A stretch of DNA of 64,000 nucleotides from Citrobacter telavivensis (GTDB taxonomy: Bacteria > Pseudomonadota > Gammaproteobacteria > Enterobacterales > Enterobacteriaceae): the NCBI GenBank assembly GCA_009363175.1, contig CP045205.1, forward strand, positions 4,898,001 to 4,962,000, read 5' to 3'. Positions 8,764 to 16,963 of the stretch are shown piece by piece. Position numbers and translations under genes: made by a program. Numbering within the stretch: position 1 is the first letter of the stretch; the number at the start of each line of letters is the position of its first letter. The notes beneath the pieces were generated by a model. The model saw only the letters and a program-made list of their open reading frames with translations. It did not search any database and was not told the origin of the DNA.

Positions 8764-9106
8764 TTTTCTTCTCTATATGCCTGTCCGCAGACACTTGTGT
8801 GACCTGTGTCAAGATATTACGCGGAGCGAATTTACAAAATTTTAACGAAAATCACTGAAAAAGCGTTTCATCGTTGATAAAAGACGCTAAACTATTTCCT
8901 TACTTTACTAATGTTTTTTATGTTAACAGAAACAGTATATCCTTCTGTTTATCAGAGATAATTTGATTTAAAATGAATCTCATTCATAGGATTCGCCGTG
9001 TTAATTAGTTATCTTGTGCAACTAGTTGGATTATTGCAATTTTGTGATGAAAGCTAGCATTTGGATACGATGATTTCATCAAACTGTTAACGTGCTACAA
9101 TTGAAC
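8764..9106. other. AT-rich region between yjtD and the arcA control region
   Basis: No open frame with gene-like character is seen. The stretch is AT-rich with many TTTA/TAAA steps, consistent with promoters for the divergent yjtD and arcA transcripts. AAATGAATCTCATTCATA near 8972 is a loose inverted repeat of unknown meaning. Confidence 0.4.
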
Positions 9107-9120
9107 TTGATATATGTCAA
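9107..9120 (+). promoter_or_regulatory. Probable FNR site upstream of arcA
   Basis: TTGATATATGTCAA matches the FNR consensus TTGAT-N4-ATCAA with one mismatch. It lies about 280 bases before arcA, in the long leader region. In E. coli arcA is activated by FNR under anaerobic conditions, so the match is in a meaningful place. Function here is inferred. Confidence 0.6.
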
Positions 9121-9161
9121 CGAAGCGTAGTTTTATTGGGTGTCCGGTACGTCTTAGCCTG

Positions 9162-9302
9162 TTATGTTGCTGTTAAAATGGTTAGGATGACAGCCGTTTT
9201 TGACACTGTCGGGTCCAGAGGGAAACTACCCACGACCAAGCTAATGATGTTGTTGACGTTGATGGAAAGTGCATCAAGAACGCAATTACGTACTTTAGTC
9301 AT
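9162..9302 (-). CDS. yjjY: Small hypothetical protein YjjY, antisense to the arcA leader
   Basis: A 46-residue frame beginning MTKVRNCVLDALSINV and ending ILTILTAT. It is almost identical to the annotated E. coli YjjY as I recall it, with two changes (S for T and L for Q near residues 32-35). It lies between yjtD and arcA on the strand opposite arcA. No function is known. The strong conservation may come from the overlapping arcA 5' leader rather than from selection on the peptide, so its status as a gene is doubtful. Confidence 0.5.
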   Translation of the reverse strand: MTKVRNCVLDALSINVNNIISLVVGSFPLDPTVSKTAVILTILTAT

Positions 9303-9397
9303 GTTACGCCGATCATGTTAATTTGCGACATGCATCAGGCAGGTCAGGGACTTTTGTACTTCCTGTTTCGATTTAGTTGGCAATTTAGGTAGCAAAC

Positions 9398-10114
9398 ATG
9401 CAGACCCCGCACATTCTTATCGTTGAAGACGAGTTGGTAACACGCAACACGTTAAAAAGTATTTTCGAAGCGGAAGGCTATGATGTATTCGAAGCGACAG
9501 ATGGCGCGGAAATGCATCAAATCCTCTCTGAATATGACATCAACCTGGTGATCATGGATATCAACCTGCCAGGCAAAAACGGTCTTTTGCTGGCGCGTGA
9601 ACTGCGCGAGCAGGCTAACGTTGCGCTGATGTTCCTGACGGGTCGCGATAACGAAGTCGATAAAATCCTCGGCCTCGAAATCGGTGCAGATGATTACATC
9701 ACCAAACCGTTTAACCCGCGCGAACTGACTATCCGTGCCCGCAACCTTCTGTCGCGTACCATGAACCTGGGCACCGTCAGTGAAGAACGTCGTAGCGTTG
9801 AAAGCTACAAGTTCAACGGTTGGGAACTGGACATCAACAGCCGTTCTCTGATCGGGCCTGATGGCGAACAGTACAAACTGCCGCGCAGCGAGTTCCGTGC
9901 CATGCTTCACTTCTGCGAGAACCCGGGTAAGATCCAGTCTCGTGCTGAACTGCTGAAGAAAATGACCGGTCGTGAGCTGAAGCCGCATGACCGCACCGTT
10001 GACGTGACCATCCGTCGTATTCGTAAGCATTTCGAATCGACGCCGGATACGCCGGAAATTATCGCGACAATTCACGGTGAAGGTTACCGTTTCTGTGGCG
10101 ATCTGCAGGATTAA
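9398..10114 (+). CDS. arcA: Aerobic respiration control response regulator ArcA
   Basis: DNA-binding response regulator of the ArcBA system. It represses respiratory and TCA genes when oxygen is low. The 238 residues equal E. coli ArcA. The receiver domain (1-120) has the acidic pocket VEDE near residue 10, the phosphorylated Asp in LVIMDINLPGKNG (Asp54) and the conserved Lys in DDYITKPFNPREL. An OmpR-type winged helix follows from about residue 135, with PHDRTVDVTIRRIRKHFE as recognition region. The long upstream region (about 280 bases to an FNR-like site) fits its complex control. A two-way terminator separates it from creD. Confidence 0.98.
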   Translation: MQTPHILIVEDELVTRNTLKSIFEAEGYDVFEATDGAEMHQILSEYDINLVIMDINLPGKNGLLLARELREQANVALMFLTGRDNEVDKILGLEIGADDYITKPFNPRELTIRARNLLSRTMNLGTVSEERRSVESYKFNGWELDINSRSLIGPDGEQYKLPRSEFRAMLHFCENPGKIQSRAELLKKMTGRELKPHDRTVDVTIRRIRKHFESTPDTPEIIATIHGEGYRFCGDLQD

Positions 10115-10130
10115 TCAAGTTATTACCGTC

Positions 10131-10160
10131 AAAAAAACGGCGCTCAATGCGCCGTTTTTC
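10131..10160. terminator. Bidirectional terminator between arcA and creD
   Basis: AAAAACGGCG and CGCCGTTTTT form a ten-pair stem around a short loop. T-runs lie at the 3' side on both strands, so it can serve arcA on the plus strand and creD on the minus strand. Confidence 0.88.
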
Positions 10161-10180
10161 TTGTCTGCCGTTAACTGAAT

Positions 10181-11539
10181 TTACTTCCACACGCGTAGCG
10201 CATCGTCCACTGGCGCTGTCGGTTTCGGCGTTGTTGTCGGTTTCGTACGCGAGAACGCATACCAGTCCAGATGCCGTGTCAGGAACATCACGCTCCCCAG
10301 CGCCAGCAGCAGTACGCTCGTTCCCAGCAGAAGCGCGCTGTCTTCCGAGCGCAGCAGAACCCACATCACGCCATCCAGCGCCAGCAATGCCAGGGTGAAG
10401 ACCACACTGCTACGCCAGCCCTGCAATACCGCCTGGAGATAAACCCCGTTCATCAGCGCGCCCACCAGACTGGCGACAACCCACGCCAGGGTGAAGCCAA
10501 TGTGTTCTGAGAGCGCCAGCAGCAGCAGATAAAACATCACCAGCGACAGCCCCACCAGCAGATACTGCATCGGGTGTAACCTTTTGCCGGTTAAGGTTTC
10601 GAACACAAAGAAAGCCATAAAGGTCAACGTAATTAGCAGAATGGCATACTTAGTTGCCCGATCCGTCAGCTGGTACTGATCGGCAGGAGTGGCAACTGCG
10701 ACGCTAAATGACGGCAGGTTATACCACCCGTCTTTTTGCGCATCCACAAACCGCTCGCCGAGGTTATTGGCAAACCAACTGCTTTGCCACTGCGCCTGAA
10801 ACCCTGACTCACTGATTTCGCGCTTTTCGGGCAGAAAATCACCAAGGAAGTTGGGGTGCGGCCAGTTACTGGTGAGCGTCATTTGACTGCTGCGCCCCAC
10901 CGGAACCACGGAGAAAGATCCGGTTCCGCTTAAGTTGAGTGACATCGCCAGGTTCACATCGCGCATCGCCCATTGTTCGTCGGGAAGCGGGATGTGAAGC
11001 CCCTCTCCACGTCCCGTTAATCCTGTCCCCGGCTCGACGGCAAGCGCCACGCCATTCGCCGTCGGCGCTTTCACTACGCCAATGCCCCGCGCATCGCCCA
11101 CGCCAACCACAATAAACGGTTTTCCGAGGGTCACGTTGGGCCTGTTAAGTTCACTCAGCCGCGCGACATCAAACTCCGCCTTCAACGTGACATCGGTATG
11201 CCAGACCTGCCCCTCGTAGATGCCCACTTTTCGTGGCTCGACATTCTGGTTACCCTCAACCATGAGCGACTCCGGCAGCCAGAAGTGGATAAAGCTGCGC
11301 GTGTGCTGCACCTCTTTCTCGTTTTCCAGCACCGTGTATAACTCGGTCACGGGCACGGCAATCAACGGGCCGACCACTTTTTGCGGTCCGCTGGTACTCT
11401 GCCGAATGGCATCCTCTACCGCATCGCGATAATCAGCGCGTTCCACAATGATCTGCCGGACCATCATCAGTGGGATCAGCAGCAACACAATCGCGCCACC
11501 TAAAGTGACGATTTTCCAGAACAGGGGGGATTTCAACAT
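10181..11539 (-). CDS. creD: Cell envelope integrity inner-membrane protein CreD
   Basis: Inner-membrane protein of 452 residues (E. coli 450) and the main target of the CreBC system; overproduction alters the cell envelope and colicin E2 tolerance in E. coli. It begins MLKSPLFWKIVTLGG, leading into one membrane helix. A large periplasmic domain follows (about 40-300, with GPLIAVPVTELY and SNWPHPNFLGDFLPEKREIS). Five or so helices close the protein, including QYLLVGLSLVMFYLLLLALS. The ATG at 11539 has AAGGAGA six bases upstream; a longer frame would add 43 unrelated residues. A CreB-type direct repeat lies about 60 bases upstream. Confidence 0.95.
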   Translation of the reverse strand: MLKSPLFWKIVTLGGAIVLLLIPLMMVRQIIVERADYRDAVEDAIRQSTSGPQKVVGPLIAVPVTELYTVLENEKEVQHTRSFIHFWLPESLMVEGNQNVEPRKVGIYEGQVWHTDVTLKAEFDVARLSELNRPNVTLGKPFIVVGVGDARGIGVVKAPTANGVALAVEPGTGLTGRGEGLHIPLPDEQWAMRDVNLAMSLNLSGTGSFSVVPVGRSSQMTLTSNWPHPNFLGDFLPEKREISESGFQAQWQSSWFANNLGERFVDAQKDGWYNLPSFSVAVATPADQYQLTDRATKYAILLITLTFMAFFVFETLTGKRLHPMQYLLVGLSLVMFYLLLLALSEHIGFTLAWVVASLVGALMNGVYLQAVLQGWRSSVVFTLALLALDGVMWVLLRSEDSALLLGTSVLLLALGSVMFLTRHLDWYAFSRTKPTTTPKPTAPVDDALRVWK

Positions 11540-11597
11540 AGCGTTCTCCTTATGCAATACCGGCAGAGTACGCACGCTGTGTGGGGGGAATTTGAAG

Positions 11598-13022
11598 CTA
11601 TGTGAAGTGACGGTGAAGTATGAGCATGGCCTCGACGCCACCTTCCGGTCGGTTACGCAATTCCACACTTCCCTTCAGCAGTCGCGCGACTTCGCGCACG
11701 AACGCCAGGCCCAGACCGCTGCTTTTGAAGCCATTTTCACGCGGCAGTGAGTAAAAACGGTCAAATATCCGCGGTAAGGCAAAATCGGGAATACCGGTGC
11801 CGGTATCGGCCACCGTCAGCGTCACTTTCTCTGCATGCGCCTGCGCGCTGAGGGTGATCGTCCCACCAGCCGGGGTGAAATCAATGGCGTTGTCCAGCAG
11901 GTTGCCCAACGCCTGCTCCAGCAGCGCTGGCTCTGCACAGACGCTTAACGTTGAAGGAACCCTCTCCAGCGATATTGCATTCGACGCCAGTTGAATGGCG
12001 CGTGCGTCGCTGATTTGCGCAAACAGTTTATCGACGGCAACCGCAGAGAGCGCAATATCCTGACGATTCTCCAGCCGCGCCTGACGCAGCAGTGTTTCAA
12101 CCAGCGCCTGCATTCGCGCGTTTTGGCTGAGAATATTGTCGGTAAAGCGCTTAACAATGTCCGGAGGCGGATTTTCCCGCAGGATTTCCGCCGCGCCGCG
12201 AATGGCCGCCAGCGGACTCTTCAGCTCGTGGGTAAGCGCGTACACGTACTGTTCAATGTAATTCTTACCTTCCAGCTTCAGGCGCATGCTCTCCAGCGCC
12301 TGCGCCAGCTTGCGCAACTCGCTGCTGCCCAGTTCTGGCAGCGGCATCGGCTGGTTTTCAGTCACTGAATCCGCATAGCGCGTCAGACGGGCGATCGAGC
12401 GGTTAATCCACCAGACCATCCCGGCACCAATCACCAGCGCGATGCCAAGCAGAACCGCGCTGGCCCAGAGGATCCGTCGCTCGCTGCGTTTAATCACCGG
12501 CGCCATAGCGGCATTAGGCTTCCCCACGCTGAGCACGCCGACGATCTTTCCATTATCGACAATCGGCGCGGCAACATACATGACCGAGCTTTCCGGGTCT
12601 GCGGGGTTCTGTGGCGTACTGCGTGCGCCATACTGTCCACGCAGCGTTAGCCAGACATCGTTCCAGCGGGAGTAATCCTGCCCGACCGCTTTGCTGACGG
12701 AATCAAACACCACTTTGCCCTGCGCGTCCGTCATGTAGACATGGTACTCGTTGCGGACTTTATTGATTCCGCTGATATTGGCGCGAAAGGGACGATTGTG
12801 CAGTTGCGTAAACGCCTGCGCCAGTTGGCCATGCTCCGGATTGCCGGACAGCAGATCGTCACGGGCCAGCGCCGCCAGCAGCGTGGCGGTATCGATCAGC
12901 GTCCCTTCCGTTGCACGCCGTACGCCAGGTTTAATCTCCTGCACAAAGATAGAGAGAACAAACCACGCGGCAACGGCGACAATCAGGAAATAGCCCAACA
13001 GCAAACGCATGCCAATGCGCAT
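11598..13022 (-). CDS. creC: Sensor histidine kinase CreC
   Basis: Membrane sensor kinase that phosphorylates CreB, linked in E. coli to carbon source and fermentation metabolism. The 474-residue length equals E. coli CreC. Helix one is MRLLLGYFLIVAVAAWFVLSIFV without its first residues, a periplasmic sensing region spans about 30-180, and a second helix ILWASAVLLGIALVIGAGMVWW follows. A HAMP linker leads to the H-box THELKSPLAAIRG (His near 265), an N-box GNLLDNAIDFTP and the ATP-lid motifs DTGTGIPD and SSGLGLAF. Its start codon overlaps the creB stop by one base. The creD control site lies within its 3' end. Confidence 0.97.
   Translation of the reverse strand: MRIGMRLLLGYFLIVAVAAWFVLSIFVQEIKPGVRRATEGTLIDTATLLAALARDDLLSGNPEHGQLAQAFTQLHNRPFRANISGINKVRNEYHVYMTDAQGKVVFDSVSKAVGQDYSRWNDVWLTLRGQYGARSTPQNPADPESSVMYVAAPIVDNGKIVGVLSVGKPNAAMAPVIKRSERRILWASAVLLGIALVIGAGMVWWINRSIARLTRYADSVTENQPMPLPELGSSELRKLAQALESMRLKLEGKNYIEQYVYALTHELKSPLAAIRGAAEILRENPPPDIVKRFTDNILSQNARMQALVETLLRQARLENRQDIALSAVAVDKLFAQISDARAIQLASNAISLERVPSTLSVCAEPALLEQALGNLLDNAIDFTPAGGTITLSAQAHAEKVTLTVADTGTGIPDFALPRIFDRFYSLPRENGFKSSGLGLAFVREVARLLKGSVELRNRPEGGVEAMLILHRHFT
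11602..11617 (-). promoter_or_regulatory. CreB tag (cre box) for creD
   Basis: On the minus strand the sequence reads TTCACCGTCACTTCAC, an exact TTCAC-N6-TTCAC direct repeat, the published consensus for CreB binding. It lies inside the last codons of creC and about 62 bases before the creD start, well placed to activate creD alone within the cre cluster. Confidence 0.85.
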
Positions 13023-13711
13023 CAGAGGCTCCTCAGGCTGTAACCCATTCCACGATGCGTGTTGATAGGCGAGAGCGTCGGATTGACGGCACGCAGTTTG
13101 GCACGCAGCGTTTTGATGTGCGTATCGACCGTCCGGTCGAAAGTATCCTGCGCATCAGCCCAGACGATATCCATCAGTTGCTGGCGAGAATAGACGCGAC
13201 CAGGAGATAACAGCAGCGTTTTCAGCAGCAAAAACTCATAGCGCGTGAGTGGCAGGGGCGTGCCGAACCAGGCCACTTCGGCAGCGGGCTCATTCAGCTC
13301 AAAATGACCGGTTTTGACAATGGGCGACGGCGTAGAAAACTTCTTCACACGGCGTAACAGCGTGCGTACCCTGGCGCACACTTCCCGGGGTGAAAACGGT
13401 TTAGCGACGTAATCGTCAGCGCCAATTTCCAGCCCCAGCAGGCGATCCACCTCGTCACTACGCGCCGTAAGAAAGAGGATCGGTAACGCCGGATGCTGCT
13501 CCAGCAATCGTCGGCACAGTTCAAAGCCGCTGATATCCGGCAACCCGACATCGAGAATCGCCACATCCGGGCACTGATGACGCGCTTTATCCAGCGCAGG
13601 CAGACCGCGCTCAAAGGCTTCCACACTAAACCCTTCCTGCTGGAGCATATAAATCAGGGTATCCGCGATACCCTGCTCATCTTCCACCAGCCAGACCGAT
13701 ACCTGCTGCAT
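13022..13711 (-). CDS. creB: Response regulator CreB
   Basis: OmpR-family regulator phosphorylated by CreC, 229 residues as in E. coli. The receiver domain has VEDEQGIADTL at the start, the phosphorylation Asp in VAILDVGLPDISGFE (near residue 53) and the lysine of DDYVAKPFSPREV. The winged-helix DNA-binding domain occupies the last 100 residues with DTHIKTLRAKLRAV. It is second in creABCD, 12 bases after creA, and shares one base with creC, so the genes are co-transcribed and probably translationally coupled. Confidence 0.97.
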   Translation of the reverse strand: MQQVSVWLVEDEQGIADTLIYMLQQEGFSVEAFERGLPALDKARHQCPDVAILDVGLPDISGFELCRRLLEQHPALPILFLTARSDEVDRLLGLEIGADDYVAKPFSPREVCARVRTLLRRVKKFSTPSPIVKTGHFELNEPAAEVAWFGTPLPLTRYEFLLLKTLLLSPGRVYSRQQLMDIVWADAQDTFDRTVDTHIKTLRAKLRAVNPTLSPINTHRGMGYSLRSL

Positions 13712-13723
13712 TATGCTTCCCTG

Positions 13724-14197
13724 TTATTCGCGCCACGGCATGATGGGTACCGCGCTAATGGCATTTTTCGGCGACCCGTCGACAACCTTGTCGGAATAGG
13801 CCAGATAGGCCAGCGCGTTGCGTTTAGCATCATAAAAACGCACGACCTGTAAAGATTTGAAGACCAGCGAAGTGCGTTTCTTAAAGACCACTTCCCCCTG
13901 AGCTTTGCCGTTCTTGATTCTGTCGCTCAGTTCTACCGGTCCCACCTGCTGACAGGAGATGGCGGCATCGGAGGTGTCTTCAGCCAGCCCCAGCCCGCCT
14001 TTAATGCCCCCGGTCTTGGCACGGCTGACGTAGCAGGTCACGTTTTTGACATCGGGATCGTCAAACGCCTCCACGACGATTTTATGATCCGGTCCAAAGA
14101 TTTTGAACACCGTATCGACAGAGCCGATCTGTTCGGCGGACGCCAGCGGCGCCAGCATAAACAACAGAGTGGAAAGAACTAAACTCTTGTATTTCAT
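13724..14197 (-). CDS. creA: CreA family secreted protein
   Basis: A 157-residue protein of unknown function that gives its name to the CreA family, identical in length to E. coli CreA. Residues 1-21 make a signal peptide (MKYKSLVLSTLLFMLAPLASA, one residue over the core hydrophobic run), so the product is probably periplasmic. The mature protein is strongly conserved, with FKIFGPDHKIVVEAFDDPDV and CYVSRAKTGGIKGGLGLAED. Two cysteines near residues 66 and 90 could form a disulfide. The ATG at 14197 is preferred over an upstream one that would mask the signal peptide. It is the first gene of the cre cluster and is divergent from rob. Confidence 0.93.
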   Translation of the reverse strand: MKYKSLVLSTLLFMLAPLASAEQIGSVDTVFKIFGPDHKIVVEAFDDPDVKNVTCYVSRAKTGGIKGGLGLAEDTSDAAISCQQVGPVELSDRIKNGKAQGEVVFKKRTSLVFKSLQVVRFYDAKRNALAYLAYSDKVVDGSPKNAISAVPIMPWRE

Positions 14198-14408
14198 ATT
14201 GTTACCATTCTTTAAAATTACGCTGGGCAATTATTCGACATTGTAAAAGAAACTGTTTACAGATCACAGGATTACAATAATCACGTTTTATTTGATCCAA
14301 AAAAAGCATTAATGCGCAAAAAAAACACTGAATGCTAAAACAACAAAAAATGCTATTATCCAATAATCTGATGTCAGGTGTTTGTAGTTGAAAGGATGAG
14401 GATATTTT

Positions 14409-15278
14409 ATGGATCAGGCCGGCATTATTCGCGACCTATTAATCTGGCTGGAAGGTCATCTGGATCAGCCCCTGTCGCTTGACAATGTGGCGGCAAAAGC
14501 GGGTTATTCCAAGTGGCATCTGCAGAGAATGTTTAAGGACGTGACGGGCCACGCGATTGGCGCGTATATTCGCGCACGCCGCTTATCGAAATCCGCTGTT
14601 GCGCTTCGCCTGACGGCTCGCCCGATTCTGGATATTGCCCTACAGTACCGCTTTGACTCTCAACAAACATTCACCCGCGCCTTTAAGAAACAGTTTTCCC
14701 AAACGCCTGCGCTGTATCGTCGTTCACCGGAATGGAGCGCGTTCGGTATCCGTCCGCCTCTGCGTCTGGGCGAATTTGCCATACCTGAGCATAAGTTTGT
14801 CACTCTGGAAGATACGCCACTGCTTGGCATCACCCAGAGCTACTCATGTTCGCTGGAGCAAATCTCCGATTTCCACCACGAAATGCGCGTGCAGTTCTGG
14901 CACAATTTCCTCGCGCATGCCCCCGCGATCCCGCCCGTACTGTATGGCCTGAACGAAACGCGTCCGAGTCTTGAGAAAGATGACGAACAGGAAGTGTTCT
15001 ACACTACCGCGCTACCTCAGGAGCAAGCCAACGGCTACGTGCAGTCAGCTCAACCGGTGCTGTTGCAGGGCGGCGAATATGTCATGTTTACCTACGAGGG
15101 GCTGGGAACGGGCGTCCAGGAGTTCATCCTGACCGTCTACGGAACCTGCATGCCAATGCTGAACCTGACGCGCCGCAAAGGGCAGGATATCGAACGGTAC
15201 TACCCGGCTGAAGATGCCAAAGCCGGTGACCGCCCGATTAACCTGCGCTGCGAATTCCTGATACCGATTCGCCGTTAA
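14409..15278 (+). CDS. rob: Right origin-binding protein / MarA-SoxS-Rob regulator
   Basis: Transcription factor of the AraC family that activates the mar/sox/rob regulon and binds the right border of oriC in E. coli; 289 residues, as there. The amino-terminal two helix-turn-helix domain spans about 1-115 (AGYSKWHLQRMFKDVTGHAIG, minus its last residue, and DIALQYRFDSQQTFTRAFKK). The carboxy-terminal half is a GyrI-like ligand-binding domain that responds to bile salts and dipyridyl in E. coli. The ATG at 14409 follows AGGATGAGGA. Its 3' end overlaps the 3' end of gpmB by four bases in convergent arrangement. Confidence 0.96.
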   Translation: MDQAGIIRDLLIWLEGHLDQPLSLDNVAAKAGYSKWHLQRMFKDVTGHAIGAYIRARRLSKSAVALRLTARPILDIALQYRFDSQQTFTRAFKKQFSQTPALYRRSPEWSAFGIRPPLRLGEFAIPEHKFVTLEDTPLLGITQSYSCSLEQISDFHHEMRVQFWHNFLAHAPAIPPVLYGLNETRPSLEKDDEQEVFYTTALPQEQANGYVQSAQPVLLQGGEYVMFTYEGLGTGVQEFILTVYGTCMPMLNLTRRKGQDIERYYPAEDAKAGDRPINLRCEFLIPIRR

Positions 15279-15922
15279 CGCTGTAGCTCATCCAGCGCAG
15301 GGGCGTCCAGATGCGAGATGTCCCCTGCCGTTTCCACGACCCATCCCGGCGCCAGCCACAAACTTTCCTGATAATCCACCCGCGAAATCGAGCAGTTACG
15401 CAGACGTAAGCGGCGTTCCGCATACGCAGGAAGTCCCAGAATCGTACTGACCAGACAGCCCAGCGCGATGCCATGGCTGACCAACAGCGGACGACTCCCC
15501 TGCGGCAAATTCAGGCACGCGGCGAGCGCACCATGAACACGATCGTTCAGTTCCTGCATCGACTCCCCTTCGGGGATACGCCCGTCGACGGTGCCGTTGA
15601 CTAACTGGCGACGCCAGTTTTCTTCTTCGGCGGTCAGGGTATCAATATGACGTTTTTCCAGCACTCCCATGTGCAGCTCGCGCAGGCGGGCGTCTAAGGT
15701 GATATCACAACCACAGGCCTGGGCGATGATGTCAGCAGTGCGGCGGGTACGTCCCAAATCACTACTGATGACGTGGGTGATGCCGAGGCTTTTCGCGCGT
15801 TCACCTACCTGCACTGCTTGTTGCTCACCTTTAGCGGTCAGCGGACTGTCGGACTGGCCTTGAATACGTCGCTCGGCGTTCCACTGCGTTTCACCGTGGC
15901 GAACAAGGTATACCTGTAACAT
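15275..15922 (-). CDS. gpmB: Histidine phosphatase superfamily protein GpmB (YtjC)
   Basis: A 215-residue member of the histidine phosphatase (phosphoglycerate mutase-like) superfamily. The catalytic RHG motif is in VYLVRHGETQWNAERRIQGQ (minus the leading residue), the second acid is in RLRELHMGVLE near residue 82, and the second catalytic His is in PLLVSHGIALG near residue 150. E. coli GpmB is annotated as a cofactor-dependent mutase, but clear mutase activity is doubtful and a phosphatase role is as likely. It is convergent with rob and divergent from yjjX. Confidence 0.93.
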   Translation of the reverse strand: MLQVYLVRHGETQWNAERRIQGQSDSPLTAKGEQQAVQVGERAKSLGITHVISSDLGRTRRTADIIAQACGCDITLDARLRELHMGVLEKRHIDTLTAEEENWRRQLVNGTVDGRIPEGESMQELNDRVHGALAACLNLPQGSRPLLVSHGIALGCLVSTILGLPAYAERRLRLRNCSISRVDYQESLWLAPGWVVETAGDISHLDAPALDELQR

Positions 15923-15970
15923 GCTATTTTTCCGTATACTGCGATGAGTTTTTTAAAATCGAGCTTAATT

Positions 15971-16486
15971 ATGCACCATGTTGTCTCAGCAACCACCAAT
16001 CCCGCCAAAATTCAGGCAATTCTGCAGGCATTTAACGAGATCTTCGGTGAAGGATCCTGCCATATAGAGTCTGTTGACGTCGATAGTGGCGTACCGGAGC
16101 AACCCTTCGGAAGTTCTGAAACGCGTGCTGGCGCACGTAATCGGGTCGAAAATGCCCGTCGTGCGCGACCAGATGCCGACTTCTGGGTGGCTATCGAAGC
16201 GGGTATTGATGAAGACGCGACCTTCAGTTGGGTGGTTGTCGAGAATGCAACCCAACGCGGTGAAGCCCGTTCCGCGACGCTGCCGCTACCTGCAGTGATC
16301 CTTGAAAAAGTGCGTGAGGGTGAAGCGCTTGGCCCGGTGATGTCTCACTACACGGGCATTGATAAGATTGGTCGAAAAGAAGGCGCGATTGGCGTGTTTA
16401 CCGCCGGGAAACTGACGCGTGCCAGCGTCTACCACCAGGCGGTGATTCTGGCGCTCAGCCCGTTTCATAACGCGATTTATCAGTGA
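15971..16486 (+). CDS. yjjX: Inosine/xanthosine triphosphatase YjjX
   Basis: House-cleaning enzyme that hydrolyses ITP and XTP to diphosphates. It has 171 residues. Family blocks are ATTNPAKIQAILQAFNEIFG near the start (substrate loop), GVPEQPFGSSETRAGARNR near residue 43 and VAIEAGID near 75. E. coli YjjX ends PLQA after its last shared residues, and this copy stops at IYQ, just before a REP unit. The ATG at 15971 gives the family start MHHVVSATTNP; a frame ten codons longer has no similarity. It shares the upstream region with the divergent gpmB. Confidence 0.93.
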   Translation: MHHVVSATTNPAKIQAILQAFNEIFGEGSCHIESVDVDSGVPEQPFGSSETRAGARNRVENARRARPDADFWVAIEAGIDEDATFSWVVVENATQRGEARSATLPLPAVILEKVREGEALGPVMSHYTGIDKIGRKEGAIGVFTAGKLTRASVYHQAVILALSPFHNAIYQ

Positions 16487-16490
16487 GATT

Positions 16491-16568
16491 GTAGGCCGGA
16501 TAAGACGAAGTCGTCATCCGGCGATGGTGCAGTTGCGAGCCTGATGGCGCTACGCTTATCAGGCCTAC
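16491..16568. repeat. BIME (two REP units)
   Basis: Two inverted palindromic units: GTAGGCCGGATAAGACG with CGTCATCCGGC, then GCCTGATGGCGC with GCTTATCAGGCCTAC. They fill the gap between the convergent 3' ends of yjjX and trpR. Confidence 0.93.
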
Positions 16569-16579
16569 GAAAACGCTTT

Positions 16580-16906
16580 TCAGGCGTTTTTCAACAATAC
16601 GACTTCAAGCCACTGACGCAGTTCGACAGGGGCAGATTTCAGGCTGTTAGAGCCGCGAGTGATGGTAGCAATCCCCGCGCCCAGTTCGTTTTTCAGCTCA
16701 CGCTGACTCATTTCGCCGCGTAATAACTCTTCGATAATGCGTACACGCGTCCCTAACGCTTCGCGCTCGTCCGGGGTCAGCATCAACTGCAACAGCGGTA
16801 AGTGCAGATCCTCTGCGTAAGACTGGCGGAGCAACTCCACAAAACGAAGCCACTCCTGATTGCGTTGTTCGGCTATCGCCGATGAATAAGGGGAATGCTG
16901 GGTCAT
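16580..16906 (-). CDS. trpR: Trp operon repressor
   Basis: Tryptophan-activated repressor of trp, aroH, mtr and its own gene, 108 residues as in E. coli. The all-helical core is plain: LPLLQLMLTPDEREALGTR, the helix-turn-helix MSQRELKNELGAGIATITRG (residues about 66-85) and SNSLKSAPVELRQWLE. Residues 1-25 differ somewhat from E. coli (MTQHSPYSSAIAEQRNQEW). The ATG at 16906 is used because upstream in-frame ATGs fall within the operator. A palindromic operator lies 16 bases before the start, which indicates autoregulation. Confidence 0.97.
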   Translation of the reverse strand: MTQHSPYSSAIAEQRNQEWLRFVELLRQSYAEDLHLPLLQLMLTPDEREALGTRVRIIEELLRGEMSQRELKNELGAGIATITRGSNSLKSAPVELRQWLEVVLLKNA

Positions 16907-16921
16907 GTTATGTCGCCCTGT

Positions 16922-16941
16922 TGTACTCATACACGAGTACA
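16922..16941 (-). promoter_or_regulatory. TrpR operator at the trpR promoter
   Basis: TGTACTCATACACGAGTACA is a palindrome with GTACT and AGTAC arms, as in the E. coli trpR operator. It sits between slt and trpR, immediately ahead of the trpR start, and would mediate self-repression. Confidence 0.85.
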
Positions 16942-16963
16942 AATCATAACATAACCCATCGGA

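Noticed and set aside
8972..8990. Possible Fur box near AAATGAATCTCATTCATA
   Set aside because: Only a loose match to the Fur consensus, and no iron-related gene is adjacent.
9136..9321. Plus-strand 61-codon frame before arcA
   Set aside because: It lies opposite yjjY in the arcA leader; its translation is low-complexity and the minus-strand frame is the one that matches E. coli.
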